DNA from: Pseudoteredinibacter isoporae
GTDB taxonomy: Bacteria > Pseudomonadota > Gammaproteobacteria > Pseudomonadales > Cellvibrionaceae
Length of the DNA: 64,000 nucleotides
Assembly: GCF_011602085.1 (NCBI RefSeq)
Contig: NZ_JAAONY010000002.1
Span: 310,001 to 374,000, forward strand
Direction of reading: 5' to 3'
Part shown: piece by piece, positions 53,588 through 62,811 of the stretch
Layout: the number at the start of each line of letters is the position of its first letter
How positions within the stretch are numbered: the first letter of the stretch is position 1
Translations under genes and position numbers: made by a program
Notes under the pieces: generated by a model
Database searches by the model: none
What the model was told of the DNA's origin: nothing
Seen by the model: the letters and a program-made list of their open reading frames with translations, nothing else

Positions 53588-53889
53588 TGATTAATGTTGT
53601 AATTATACTGTTTTTGATTGAATTTGGAGTTTTACTCTTAAACATCCGCCGTGCGGTGAAAAAAGAGTCCAGTATCGGCGAACCCCTTGTCAGCTTTGTA
53701 ATTTACTTAATTGTTACTAATCGCACAAATACTCCTATTTATTTCGCTGAAAAACAAACAGAGCTATTGATATTTTTAACTCTTCATGTCGTTTCGTATT
53801 TTGTCATTCCGTACTTTGCATATGTAATCTTTGAAGAAGACGCCCCCCTTCCTAATAAAGAATCTGGAAAGACTACAACTCGATCTTAA
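53587..53889 (+). CDS. Small membrane protein of unknown function
   Basis: A 100-residue protein with two or three hydrophobic segments (2-20; 35-50; 65-85). The TAATG overlap with the previous gene implies co-translation. Its last 17 bases overlap the convergent gene on the other strand. Confidence 0.62.
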   Translation: MINVVIILFLIEFGVLLLNIRRAVKKESSIGEPLVSFVIYLIVTNRTNTPIYFAEKQTELLIFLTLHVVSYFVIPYFAYVIFEEDAPLPNKESGKTTTRS

Positions 53890-54340
53890 AATTAAACTTC
53901 AACAATGCATTACCGACCGCCTCGGGTACTCCATCGACGACTCTAGGTACGAATTTGAACTCTGAAACTACCTCCTCAATGGAGTTCTTAAAATCTTCTA
54001 TATTTGGTTTACATATAATTTCGTTTATGGATGATACTTTTCCTTCAACATCAATAGACAAGCTCGCCACACAAACAGCTTGCATTCCTTTATTTAGCCA
54101 CTTCATAGGATATTTAGGCTGAATAAAAAGTTCTCCGTTGTATTCTTGAGTACATTGAGCGTCTACTTTTTCGCACTGTTTATACATCCACTTTTCATCA
54201 CGTTCTTCCTCGGTGTATTCCATGTGTGTTTCGATGGTCACCGTGACCGCCCAAGCCCTAGCTTCAGCGACAAAAACCATAGCAACGAGAAACGATAAAG
54301 CGGCTCCAAATCGATTCCTCAAAATCCGAGCTCCTTTCAA
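53873..54340 (-). CDS. Exported TonB_C-like protein
   Basis: A 155-residue protein with a signal peptide (1-30; ending ARA) and a TonB C-terminal-like domain (75-155; QPKYPMKWLNKGMQAVCVASLSIDVEGKVSSI, then EFKFVPRVVDGVPEAVGNALLKF). Two to four cysteines may form a disulfide. It resembles the lipoprotein at 52380 in fold and the two enclose the membrane pair, so they may share a job. Confidence 0.68.
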   Translation of the reverse strand: MKGARILRNRFGAALSFLVAMVFVAEARAWAVTVTIETHMEYTEEERDEKWMYKQCEKVDAQCTQEYNGELFIQPKYPMKWLNKGMQAVCVASLSIDVEGKVSSINEIICKPNIEDFKNSIEEVVSEFKFVPRVVDGVPEAVGNALLKFNFKIEL

Positions 54341-54424
54341 TTTCTAAAAAATCTCAATGACAACGTGGAAAGCACATGGCGCTATACCTTTGGCCCAGAC
54401 GGCATCATAACTTTAAACGCATAA
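54325..54424 (+). pseudogene. C-terminal coding remnant
   Basis: Plus-strand codons ending LNDNVESTWRYTFGPDGIITLNA and TAA (54422-54424) read as a protein end but no start exists because the convergent gene lies directly before it. It is likely a relic of a deleted gene. Confidence 0.35.
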
Positions 54425-54449
54425 AGGCCGCACATAGTTCGGCCTTTAT
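54421..54449. terminator. Stem-loop, bidirectional terminator candidate
   Basis: ATAAAGGCCG (54421-54430) and CGGCCTTTAT (54440-54449) form a perfect 10-bp stem with a 9-base loop. It directly follows the relic's stop codon and has weak T/A runs, as for a terminator of the lost gene. Confidence 0.6.
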
Positions 54450-54745
54450 GGAGAATTAATTACAATTAACCCCTAGCCCCCTACCCTTAACGCTTTCCTG
54501 CATATTAACAGACTTGGCGATGCATTCTTGTCAATGTATGTGCAAATACCGAAGCCTGAAAGATGCTAAAACAGGAAATTAGGAAACCACAAAGAGCGGG
54601 AAATCAAAGACAGTTACACCCATGATTTGGAAAAGATAACACCAGCCAAGTGAGCCAGTTTTTCCACAAAGATTTATGCCTATTGCATAAACCGCAACAA
54701 TCATATTTCGGGAATTTTGCAGGTGCATCAATAAGCAAAGAAAAT
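54450..54745. other. Intergenic DNA before tRNA-Val
   Basis: AT-rich with no supported gene; likely includes the 3' flank of tRNA-Val, which is read leftwards. Nothing else seen. Confidence 0.4.
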
Positions 54746-54822
54746 TGGTACGACCGAGTGGACTCGAACCACCGACCCCCACCATGTCAAGGTGGTGCTC
54801 TAACCAGCTGAGCTACGGTCGT
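54746..54822 (-). tRNA. tRNA-Val (GAC)
   Basis: A complete 77-base cloverleaf lies on the minus strand with encoded CCA. Acceptor ACGACCG/CGGTCGT, D arm TAGCTCAGCTGGTTAGAGCA, anticodon stem CCACC/GGTGG with loop TTGACAT (GAC), T arm GGTGGTTCGAGTCCACT. It borders the accessory zone to its left. Confidence 0.97.
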
Positions 54823-55077
54823 ACTGAGAGGATTGCGGTGGCAGGACGCCTTGGCAATCGAGGCGCGTACTCTACCAGCGAGATGGGGGCTTGGCAAGGC
54901 TCAAAGGGTGAAAAAAGTCGTATCTTTCCCAAGTCATTTGCGTAAAATACCCTGCTACAGCAGGTACTTAGCGGCTTTAGCTAGTACGGAGCCTAAGATG
55001 CGTCCCGCGCAGCCGCCCTACTGTCAATTCAATGCACCGCAAAATCATGCGAAGAATACAGGAGTCCGGCAAGCGAG

Positions 55078-56082
55078 ATGGCCATTGTAATCAGCGGAAG
55101 CAGTGGTTTTGTCGGCCAGGCGCTTATTCAGCAGCTGTCTTGCAAGGCCAAATGGCAAGAACAAGGTCTACGCACCCTCTGCCGCCAGCTCCCGGATTAC
55201 CCTCTCGATCATGTTCAATACGCCGTTATTTCGGGTTCTGGGGAAACTTGGCATACCGATCAGCTCGAAACCCATATTCAGGTCGGTGATTGCATTGTTC
55301 ACCTGGCTGGTCGAGCCCATCAGGGGAGCTCATGCCCAGAGGAAGAAGCACAGCTGCAGCTAGCAGCCCATCTGGATCTCACACAGGCACTTGCCCAGGC
55401 TGCCGCGAACCGAAAGGCCAAGCGCTTCATCTATATAAGCAGCGCCAAGGTTTTTGCGGAATGCAGTGGTGATAAGGTTTTTGACGCCAAAACAGCCCCT
55501 CAACCGGAAGACCCTTATGCCCGGGCGAAGTGGCAAACTGAGCAATGGCTGCAAAGTTTCTGCCCGCAACATCATCTTGAGTTGATTATTTTACGCCCCG
55601 GGCTGGTGTACGACCGACATGCCAAGGGGAATATTGCCCGCTTGCAGTCGCTGATTCGAACCGGACTTCCATTGCCCCTCGGCGGTTTGAGCAATCAGCG
55701 CAATATGATTTCACTGGCTAATTTCTGCCATTTGATCGAACACTGTGTGGATTGCCCCCAACCTGAGGAAAACACCTGCATTGCCGCCGACAGCGAAGCG
55801 CTGAGCAGCAGTCAGTTCCTGAGCCTATTGGCCAAAGCAGAGGGGCGTTCGCTGAAGTTATTTACCCTGCCCGACTGGCTGTTAAATATGCTACGACGCT
55901 TGCCCGGTTTCGAGGCGCGGTGGCTAAAGCTCAGCAGTAATTTTGCGTTGAACAATCAACCGTGCAATATCGCCCTCGGCTGGGTGGCACCTTTTACCCC
56001 AGAGCAAAGCCTGTTGGAGCACAGTTTTGCACCTTCCCAGTTAGCCAAACAGGCGAGTAAACAGACGGGTGAAAAGCCATGA
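55078..56082 (+). CDS. NAD-dependent sugar epimerase (WbpV/GalE-like)
   Basis: A 334-residue SDR-type sugar nucleotide epimerase/reductase. It shows the Rossmann motif GSSGFVG (7-13), then SSAKVF, and the catalytic YARAK. The family makes UDP-sugars for O-antigen. It overlaps the following WbpL-like transferase by four bases (ATGA), as in the pseudomonad wbpV-wbpL-wbpM group, so a role in making the first O-unit sugar (such as FucNAc or QuiNAc) is likely. Confidence 0.88.
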   Translation: MAIVISGSSGFVGQALIQQLSCKAKWQEQGLRTLCRQLPDYPLDHVQYAVISGSGETWHTDQLETHIQVGDCIVHLAGRAHQGSSCPEEEAQLQLAAHLDLTQALAQAAANRKAKRFIYISSAKVFAECSGDKVFDAKTAPQPEDPYARAKWQTEQWLQSFCPQHHLELIILRPGLVYDRHAKGNIARLQSLIRTGLPLPLGGLSNQRNMISLANFCHLIEHCVDCPQPEENTCIAADSEALSSSQFLSLLAKAEGRSLKLFTLPDWLLNMLRRLPGFEARWLKLSSNFALNNQPCNIALGWVAPFTPEQSLLEHSFAPSQLAKQASKQTGEKP

Positions 56083-57107
56083 TGATCACGCTTGGTGATG
56101 GACTTTTGCTAGCTGTACTTTGCCTGTCGAGCTGGCTGATGAGTCATGGCGTGCGTCTTTATGCTCTGCGGGCTAACGTCGTGGACGTGCCCAGCGCGCG
56201 AAGCTCCCACAGCACAACAACGCCTCGGGGTGGTGGTTTGGCGATTGTCGCCGCTTCTATTTTGGCCGCCCTCTGGCTTTGGCAGCAGGAACGTCTCGCC
56301 AATCTCTGGCTGCTTGCTATTTATTTACCGGCGGGCTTATTGGGCCTGTTCAGCTTTGTGGATGATCATAAGCCGCTGTCCCGCCGCCTGCGCTTTTTTG
56401 TTCACCTGGCCTGTGCTTGCCTGCTGCTGTATCTGCTTCCCAAGGATATTTATCTGCCATTAGCGGGCTATCAGATTCCCATTGCCTCGTTTTGGATGGC
56501 GCCGCTCAGCGTTCTGGCCATTACCTGGATGATCAACCTCTACAATTTTATGGACGGCATCGACGGGATTGCCGGCGCTGAAGCCATTAGCGTCTTGTTG
56601 GGCTTGCAGACCATCATTTACCTGCAAGGCGGAACGCTCGATATTCAGTTGCTGAGCCTCAGCGCTATTGCCCTGGGCTTTTTATGGATCAATTGGGCGC
56701 CAGCAAAGCTGTTTATGGGGGATATTGGCAGCTGCTTTTTAGGTTTAATCTTAGTGGCCTGCGCCTGCTATTGCGCCCATCAATATCAGATTAATCTCTG
56801 GGCCTCGCTGATTCTTCTTGCCGCCTTTATTGTGGACGCCAGCTGGACCCTGCTTTATCGCATGTTGACCGGCCAGGCCTGGAATGAAGGGCATCGCAGT
56901 CATAGTTATCAGATTCTCAGCCGCAAGTGGCAAAGTCACAGTTCTGTCGTCTGTGCTATGCTTTTATTCAATACTTTATGGCTATTGCCCCTGGCTTTGC
57001 TGTCCACGAAGGCACCCGAATGGGCGGCTGCGATCTTCGCCCTTGCCTGCCTACCATTTTTGACCATTGGTCTTAAATTCAAAGCCGGTCATAATTCTGA
57101 GCTATAG
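56079..57107 (+). CDS. WbpL-like undecaprenyl-phosphate sugar-1-P transferase
   Basis: This 342-residue polytopic protein is of the MraY/WecA (GT4-type) family. Motifs seen: FVDDHKPLSRRLRF (metal site), NLYNFMDGIDGIAG, LFMGDIGSCFLG and EGHRSHSYQ. It has about ten membrane helices. It starts O-antigen by attaching a HexNAc-1-phosphate to undecaprenyl phosphate. Between the epimerase and the WbpM-like gene, as in pseudomonad O-antigen loci. Confidence 0.92.
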   Translation: MMITLGDGLLLAVLCLSSWLMSHGVRLYALRANVVDVPSARSSHSTTTPRGGGLAIVAASILAALWLWQQERLANLWLLAIYLPAGLLGLFSFVDDHKPLSRRLRFFVHLACACLLLYLLPKDIYLPLAGYQIPIASFWMAPLSVLAITWMINLYNFMDGIDGIAGAEAISVLLGLQTIIYLQGGTLDIQLLSLSAIALGFLWINWAPAKLFMGDIGSCFLGLILVACACYCAHQYQINLWASLILLAAFIVDASWTLLYRMLTGQAWNEGHRSHSYQILSRKWQSHSSVVCAMLLFNTLWLLPLALLSTKAPEWAAAIFALACLPFLTIGLKFKAGHNSEL

Positions 57108-57328
57108 CTCAAAGGTGCTATGGCGCATACTGGACTGGGGCGTTAGAATAGGCAGTTGCTTGAATTTTGCTTTATCATATTGGCTGCACTCTCGGTACCC
57201 AACAACAGCAGACTGTATTGGCTAGGTAAAACCAATAGCCTAAAACGCCTGGATTGAGCGATTTAGTTAGACCGTAAAAGCACAACAAAAAATGGGCCCC
57301 CTGGGGCGACAATACAGCGAAGAAATCA

Positions 57329-59266
57329 TTGGATCTATTGCAGACACAACTTGCACAAACTCCACGCGCGCTTAAGCGGGGCGTTTCTGTGCTTTACGAT
57401 GTGCTGGCTATTGCTACCGCCTTGTATATCGCTTTTGCGATTCGCCTGGGTGAAAGCTATCACTTCTCTCTCGCTGCCGACCTCTATACCTACGCCCTGA
57501 CGACAATCATTTCTGTCGCTTCCTTTATACGCTTGGGCCTCTATCGCGCTGTTTTGCGATATATGACCTATCAAGCCATTTATACCGTTGTACTCGGAAT
57601 TGTGATTTCCGCGGTCGCGCTGATTGCCAGCAGCTTCTTCACTGACAGCTTTATGCCGCGTTCGGTACCCGTCATTTATGTATTCGCTGCCCTGTTGCTG
57701 GTGGGCTTCCCTCGCCTGATCATTCGCAACCTGGTTCAAATCAGTGATGTGATGCAGGGCGAAAAAGTCATTATTTATGGCGCCGGCGTCAGCGGTAGCC
57801 AGTTAGCCGCAGCCTTGCAGCTTTCTCCGGATTATCAACCCGTAGCCTTTATTGATGACAATAAAAAACTGCACAACAGTTCAGTTCGCGGCTTGAACAT
57901 TTTCTCTTTCGCCTCACTGCCCAAATTGATGGAACGCTACCAAACCGACAAGGTTCTGCTGGCTCTCGGGCGCACCCCTCGTGCCAAGCGCCATGAAGTG
58001 GTGAAGATGTTGGAAACCATGCCGGTTCAAATTCAGACCGTGCCCAATATGGCGGAGCTGCTGTCCGGCCGCGCAAACCTGAACGACATTAAAGATATCG
58101 AAATTGAAGATTTACTGGGCCGCGACCCGAGCCTGCCCGACTACAAGTTGATGGCGGCCAACATTAAAGGCAAAACCGTTTTGGTTACCGGTGCCGGCGG
58201 TTCGATCGGCTCGGAGCTTTGCCAGCAGATTGCCCAGTTGCAGCCCAAAGCGCTGCTGATGCTCGAACAGAACGAATACAATCTGTACCGCATCAACGAG
58301 GAACTGCGCGAATATAAGCTGGACGAAGAACACCCTCTTCTGGTTAAAACCATTCTGGGTTCCGCCGCTGACGAACAATTAATTGCCCGCGTATTCCGAA
58401 AAAATGCCGTTGACACGGTTTATCACGCGGCAGCCTATAAGCATGTGCCCATGCTGGAAGACAATAAAGCTGAAGGCCTGCGCAACAATGTACTGTCGAC
58501 ATGGTACACCGCCAAAGCCGCGGTGGAATATCGTGTCGACAGTTTTGTATTGATCTCTTCCGACAAAGCTGTGCGCCCAACCAACATCATGGGCGCCTCA
58601 AAACGTATTGCCGAGTTAATTCTGCAAGCAATGGATGCCAAGCAACAGCATACGCGTTTCTGCATGGTACGCTTTGGTAATGTACTGGGCTCTTCCGGCT
58701 CTGTGGTTCCGCATTTTAAAGAGCAAATTGCCTCAGGCGGTCCGATTACCGTGACCCATCCAGACATTACTCGCTACTTTATGGTCACCAGTGAAGCCGT
58801 ACAGTTGGTGATTCAAGCCGGCGCCATGGGTTCCGGAGGCGACGTCTTTGTGTTGGATATGGGCGAGCCCGTAAGAATTTCCGATCTGGCCAAGGAGATG
58901 ATTCTGCTTTCCGGCCTGCAACTGAAAGACGAGCACAACCCCGATGGTGATGTCGAAATTCACTACACTGGTTTGCGTGCGGGTGAAAAACTCTATGAAG
59001 AGTTACTCGTCAAAGAAGAATGCGAACGCACTCGCCATCCACGCATCATGCGCAGTTGTGAAGAAGCCATGAGCTGGGATGAAGTGAACGCCTTTATCAA
59101 TACCGTGAAAGAACTGGATGGCAGTGAAAGCAATGAAGACATTGCCAGCTTACTGCAAGCGTCTGCCATTCACTTCCAAACTCAGCAACCGTTAACTCCG
59201 CAATTCCGTCGTACTATCCAAGCGATTTGCGAAGACAGCCTACCCGCCGCACAAGCGGGCTCTTAA
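57329..59266 (+). CDS. WbpM-like UDP-GlcNAc 4,6-dehydratase
   Basis: The 645-residue protein has four N-terminal membrane helices (about 20-130), a CoA-binding-like Rossmann region (GAGVSGSQLAAAL), then the SDR catalytic half with GAGGSIGSELCQQ and SSDKAVRPTNIMGASKR, where Met replaces the usual Tyr as in WbpM/FlaA1-type dehydratases. The TTG start has GAAGAAA upstream. It should make the 4-keto-6-deoxy sugar used by the epimerase. 221 bases separate it from the previous gene. Confidence 0.93.
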   Translation: MDLLQTQLAQTPRALKRGVSVLYDVLAIATALYIAFAIRLGESYHFSLAADLYTYALTTIISVASFIRLGLYRAVLRYMTYQAIYTVVLGIVISAVALIASSFFTDSFMPRSVPVIYVFAALLLVGFPRLIIRNLVQISDVMQGEKVIIYGAGVSGSQLAAALQLSPDYQPVAFIDDNKKLHNSSVRGLNIFSFASLPKLMERYQTDKVLLALGRTPRAKRHEVVKMLETMPVQIQTVPNMAELLSGRANLNDIKDIEIEDLLGRDPSLPDYKLMAANIKGKTVLVTGAGGSIGSELCQQIAQLQPKALLMLEQNEYNLYRINEELREYKLDEEHPLLVKTILGSAADEQLIARVFRKNAVDTVYHAAAYKHVPMLEDNKAEGLRNNVLSTWYTAKAAVEYRVDSFVLISSDKAVRPTNIMGASKRIAELILQAMDAKQQHTRFCMVRFGNVLGSSGSVVPHFKEQIASGGPITVTHPDITRYFMVTSEAVQLVIQAGAMGSGGDVFVLDMGEPVRISDLAKEMILLSGLQLKDEHNPDGDVEIHYTGLRAGEKLYEELLVKEECERTRHPRIMRSCEEAMSWDEVNAFINTVKELDGSESNEDIASLLQASAIHFQTQQPLTPQFRRTIQAICEDSLPAAQAGS

Positions 59267-59326
59267 TTTTACTCGCACCGGGATATTGCTCTTCGCAAGA
59301 TCCCCCTTTCTTTGGCGTCAAGCCAA

Positions 59327-60742
59327 CTAGCTCAACAGACCCACCATCAAGAAACCCACCAGTGCTGCACTTGCGGCCAACAAGGCATAGGGCAACTGTG
59401 TACGCACGTGCTCGATATGATCCACCTCGGCCGCCATACTCGAAATCACCGTGGTATCACTGATAGGTGAAGCATGATCACCAAATACCCCACCGGATAA
59501 TACCGCCGCAACCAGAGCCGCCAGAGGCAAATCCAGGGATGCCGCCAAAGGCACCGCAAGTGGAATCAACAAGGAGAAGGTTCCCCAACTTGAGCCAATG
59601 GCAAAAGCCACGGCCGAAGCCAAAATAAAGACAACCGGCAAAACCAGAGCGGTGGGCATACTGCCCTGTAGCACCTGGGCGAGATAGTCCCCCGCCTGCA
59701 ACTCTCTGGAAATTGCGCCCAAGGCCAAAGCCAACATCAGCACCAAAGCCACGGGTACCATTTTTCCGGCACCGCTAAAATAAGAATCGGCCATATTTTT
59801 TTGTTGGCGCCACATAAAGCTGGCTGCCACGGCGCTGGCTGCCAGAACCGCCCACAGCACACTGGTGGAACCTGAACCCTGACGTAAATCGCCATCACCG
59901 GTAATCCATAAACCCAGTGGCATCACCAGAATCAATGTGAGAACCGGGAGAAGCATCGCCAGTGGGCTGCTTGCTTTTACAGTGCCTTTATCATTCAGTG
60001 AAAGTGCTTCGTTTATCGCTGCCGCATTCTCGGGGCTACTTAACTCAGCATGCTCCGAAAACCCGATCTCCTTGGCTTGCTGCTCTGAGGCTTTCATTGG
60101 CCCCCAATTTAAATCCAGCGCAATCACTGCGGCGGCCAATAGCACCGCAAAAATCGCGTAGAAATTCAGTAACACCGCTTGAAAGAAAACACTCAGCGGA
60201 TCTTCGACACCCGCACCGGATAACAAACCCAGATTGAAAGCGCCCCAGGCATTAAAGGGAATCAGAATGCATATGGGCGCCGAGGTGGAATCGATAATAT
60301 AGGCGAGCTTCGCCCGGGAAATGTTAAAGCGATCAAACAAAGGCTTGGCCGTTGTCGCGGCGACGAGAACGGTGATATTGGACTCAATAAAGATAAGCAC
60401 GCCGCTGAGCCAGGCCAAACCCTGAGCCTGTTTACGGGACTGCCCCCAACGCTTGGCCTCCAGCCAGTTCACGAAAGCCCGCACACCGCCATTTGCCTCG
60501 ATTAAAGCAATCAGGCCGCCCACACATAAAGTGAACAGCACCACACGTGCGTCACCCGCTGAAGCCAGCACGTTAACAATTCGATCAATACTGTCGGCAA
60601 TTGCCGCAATCGGGTTTCCGCCCAACAAATAGCAACCGAGCCAAATTCCTGCAATCAATGCAACGAATACTTTTCGAGTCCATATCGCCAAAACGATGGC
60701 TAATAAGGAAGGCAATAAAACGACGACGCCCAAATCCTGCAT
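59327..60742 (-). CDS. Na+/H+ antiporter, NhaC family
   Basis: A protein of 471 residues with about twelve hydrophobic helices and the NhaC-type conserved stretches (FIESNITVLVAATTAKPL, SSWGTFSLLIPLAVPLA, GDHASPISDTTVISSMAA). It should exchange sodium, or sodium plus an organic acid, for protons at the inner membrane. The start at ATG 60742 is chosen since it gives a typical beginning; a GTG at 60769 is possible. It is divergent from the EamA gene. Confidence 0.9.
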   Translation of the reverse strand: MQDLGVVVLLPSLLAIVLAIWTRKVFVALIAGIWLGCYLLGGNPIAAIADSIDRIVNVLASAGDARVVLFTLCVGGLIALIEANGGVRAFVNWLEAKRWGQSRKQAQGLAWLSGVLIFIESNITVLVAATTAKPLFDRFNISRAKLAYIIDSTSAPICILIPFNAWGAFNLGLLSGAGVEDPLSVFFQAVLLNFYAIFAVLLAAAVIALDLNWGPMKASEQQAKEIGFSEHAELSSPENAAAINEALSLNDKGTVKASSPLAMLLPVLTLILVMPLGLWITGDGDLRQGSGSTSVLWAVLAASAVAASFMWRQQKNMADSYFSGAGKMVPVALVLMLALALGAISRELQAGDYLAQVLQGSMPTALVLPVVFILASAVAFAIGSSWGTFSLLIPLAVPLAASLDLPLAALVAAVLSGGVFGDHASPISDTTVISSMAAEVDHIEHVRTQLPYALLAASAALVGFLMVGLLS

Positions 60743-60912
60743 AAGAAACCCATTGTGTTTTTTACGCACTATAACAGTCGGGCTCGCAAATACTAGCGCG
60801 GCACCGGCAAAATACGTTTTAGGTTACAATAGTGAATTCACCACCCGCTGATGTTTAACATTGGGCACCACAATAGACACTGCAATAGAAACCACAACAG
60901 GCTGAAAACACA

Positions 60913-61791
60913 GTGAGCAATAACAGCGACAAACCTTTGCTTGGAATGGCTTTCGCCTTTGCCACTACCATTGTGGGTGCCAGTGCCTCAGCGGCCACCA
61001 AATATATTTCCAGCGAAGTGCCATTGGGCAGTATTGTCCTGATTCAGTTTATTATCGGCTTGCTGGTGCTCTCTCCGTGGATTTATCGCCAGGGCCCTCG
61101 TGGATTACGCACAGACTATTGGCAGCGACACATTATCCGTGGCTTGGCCGGTTTTGCGGGTTTCTGTTTTTTCTATTTAGCCCTGCAACATATTCCTCTG
61201 GTCGACAGCAGCTTACTGAGGCACAGTGCTCCATTGTTCGTCGCACTGGTTGCCTATCTTTGGGTGGGTGCCAAAGTGCCTTCCAGTCGATGGCTGCCGA
61301 TGATCATCGGCTTTTGTGGCATTGCTCTGATTTTGCGCCCGAGCAGTTCGGTAAGCATTTGGCATATTGTCGGATTGGGTTCCGGTCTCAGCCTGGCCAC
61401 ATCGATGGTAGGCACCCGCCTGCTCTCTCACAATGAAAGCAGCTCCAAAATTCTGTTTTACTATCACATCATTGCGCTGGTCTTGAGCATCCCACTGGCA
61501 ATATACAGCTGGCAAGGCATCCCCAAATGGGCATGGCCGTACCTGTTGTATAACAGCCTGTCGATTTTTGTGGCCATGTGGCTGTACACCAAAGCGTACA
61601 GTTATGCGAAAGCGAGCGTGGTTTCACCGATCGGTTATTTTTCCGTGGTAAATGCGGGCATTTTAGGCTGGCTGATTTGGGACCACTTGCCCGATACGAT
61701 TGCCTTTGCAGGTATCGCGGTCGTGGTTTGTGCAGGATTAATAACCGTATGGCAATCCGCTCGAGAAGAAAAGCGAGCGGCTCAACACTGA
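60913..61791 (+). CDS. EamA/DMT-superfamily transporter
   Basis: A 292-residue ten-helix protein with the two EamA repeats (first about 8-135; second 150-285), for example GFCFFYLALQHIPLVDSSLLRHSAPLFVAL. The GTG start is plausible but without a strong ribosome site. The substrate is unknown; relatives export amino acids or metabolites. Ends two bases before the convergent thioesterase. Confidence 0.9.
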   Translation: MSNNSDKPLLGMAFAFATTIVGASASAATKYISSEVPLGSIVLIQFIIGLLVLSPWIYRQGPRGLRTDYWQRHIIRGLAGFAGFCFFYLALQHIPLVDSSLLRHSAPLFVALVAYLWVGAKVPSSRWLPMIIGFCGIALILRPSSSVSIWHIVGLGSGLSLATSMVGTRLLSHNESSSKILFYYHIIALVLSIPLAIYSWQGIPKWAWPYLLYNSLSIFVAMWLYTKAYSYAKASVVSPIGYFSVVNAGILGWLIWDHLPDTIAFAGIAVVVCAGLITVWQSAREEKRAAQH

Positions 61792-61792
61792 A

Positions 61793-62224
61793 TCAAACCT
61801 CAATCGGTACGCCATCGACGACTTCGGAACCCCCACGGTAACGAAACACCCCCTGACAGCTCGCGACTGGATTGTTTTCACCATCGAAAATATCCACCTG
61901 GGAATAGAAAATCTTACGCCCGGAATTGCTGATTCGCCCTTCTGCATAAACGACCGGTGTTTTGGCAACGCCCAAAAAGTTGGTATTCAGAGATAAGGTG
62001 GACGCAAAGCGACGGCGATCTGGATGGGGGCAATACACACCCGGGAAGGAAGCGGCAATATCCGCAAGGCTCATAATAAAACCGCCGTGAGGCGCGCCCT
62101 GACTGTTTTGAAAATGGGGCAAAACCTCTGCGGAAATCTTCACATAGCCTTCCCGCCACTCTTCAATCGTAACGCCCAGATGATCATTAAATGGAGGTTG
62201 TTGTTTGCCATCCCAGTGATTCAT
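61793..62224 (-). CDS. PaaI-type hot-dog thioesterase
   Basis: A 143-residue protein with the hot-dog motif GAPHGGFIMSLADIAAS near residue 43, where the Asp is the catalytic acid of PaaI-type acyl-CoA thioesterases. It probably hydrolyses aryl- or acyl-CoA esters. It lies in a gene group of mixed roles, so the substrate remains open. Confidence 0.88.
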   Translation of the reverse strand: MNHWDGKQQPPFNDHLGVTIEEWREGYVKISAEVLPHFQNSQGAPHGGFIMSLADIAASFPGVYCPHPDRRRFASTLSLNTNFLGVAKTPVVYAEGRISNSGRKIFYSQVDIFDGENNPVASCQGVFRYRGGSEVVDGVPIEV

Positions 62225-62324
62225 ATTGTGCGTCCTGTGTATTTAGCCATGCCCCTGCTGATCCAGCGAAGCAATGAGTCAGTTGCTAAATTGTCGGCGA
62301 TTCCCCTGGGAAGCACAATGGCGA

Positions 62325-62750
62325 TCACAGCCCGGTTTCATGCTGCCATTGACAGCGCACCCGAGACACTTCGGTGCCTGGGCGATGATAATCTTCATCG
62401 CAGGTCCAGCTGAAAGTGTGATTACCAGACAGTTCTGTCTCCAAATGCACAGTCGCATCCACCCAGTACATTTTTGACAACAGGGCTTCAAAGGCCTTTA
62501 ACCACTCTTCCCACTCGTACTCAATGGCCTGATACGAAGCGCCAAAATGCATGACTTCCGTTTGATAGCCCATCATATTGGTTTCAATACGGGGGATAGC
62601 AAACATTTCCTGACTTAAAAACGGCCACTGTTCGGCATTGGGCAAGGCCAGCATCGCCGAGCGATTAATCCGGCGACGCTCTTGATCACAACTCAATCCA
62701 ACGGCATCTTTAATACAGCCGTAAACAATGGATTCTTGATCCCCAGACAT
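62325..62750 (-). CDS. Hypothetical protein
   Basis: A 141-residue soluble protein that begins MSGDQESIVYGCIKDAVGLS with AAGG upstream. Rich in aromatics (EYEWEEWLKAFEALLSKMYW). No recognised family or motif; the internal C-terminal region resembles a compact alpha/beta domain. It may be transcribed with the thioesterase, 100 bases away, but this is uncertain. Confidence 0.6.
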   Translation of the reverse strand: MSGDQESIVYGCIKDAVGLSCDQERRRINRSAMLALPNAEQWPFLSQEMFAIPRIETNMMGYQTEVMHFGASYQAIEYEWEEWLKAFEALLSKMYWVDATVHLETELSGNHTFSWTCDEDYHRPGTEVSRVRCQWQHETGL

Positions 62751-62811
62751 AGTCAGTACCTTTTCTACAACTCCAGACGCTCAATATTGCAGCTGAAGAA
62801 ACAATCAATCT

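Noticed and set aside
44700-54450. Accessory zone as an integron cassette array
   Set aside because: Small unrelated genes fit, but orientations are mixed, and no repeated attC site was seen by eye apart from one nested inverted repeat. No integron integrase is present in the window.
54833-55090. An 85-codon plus-strand frame between tRNA-Val and the epimerase gene
   Set aside because: It overlaps the epimerase start and is rich in Arg/Ala/Pro with no ribosome site.
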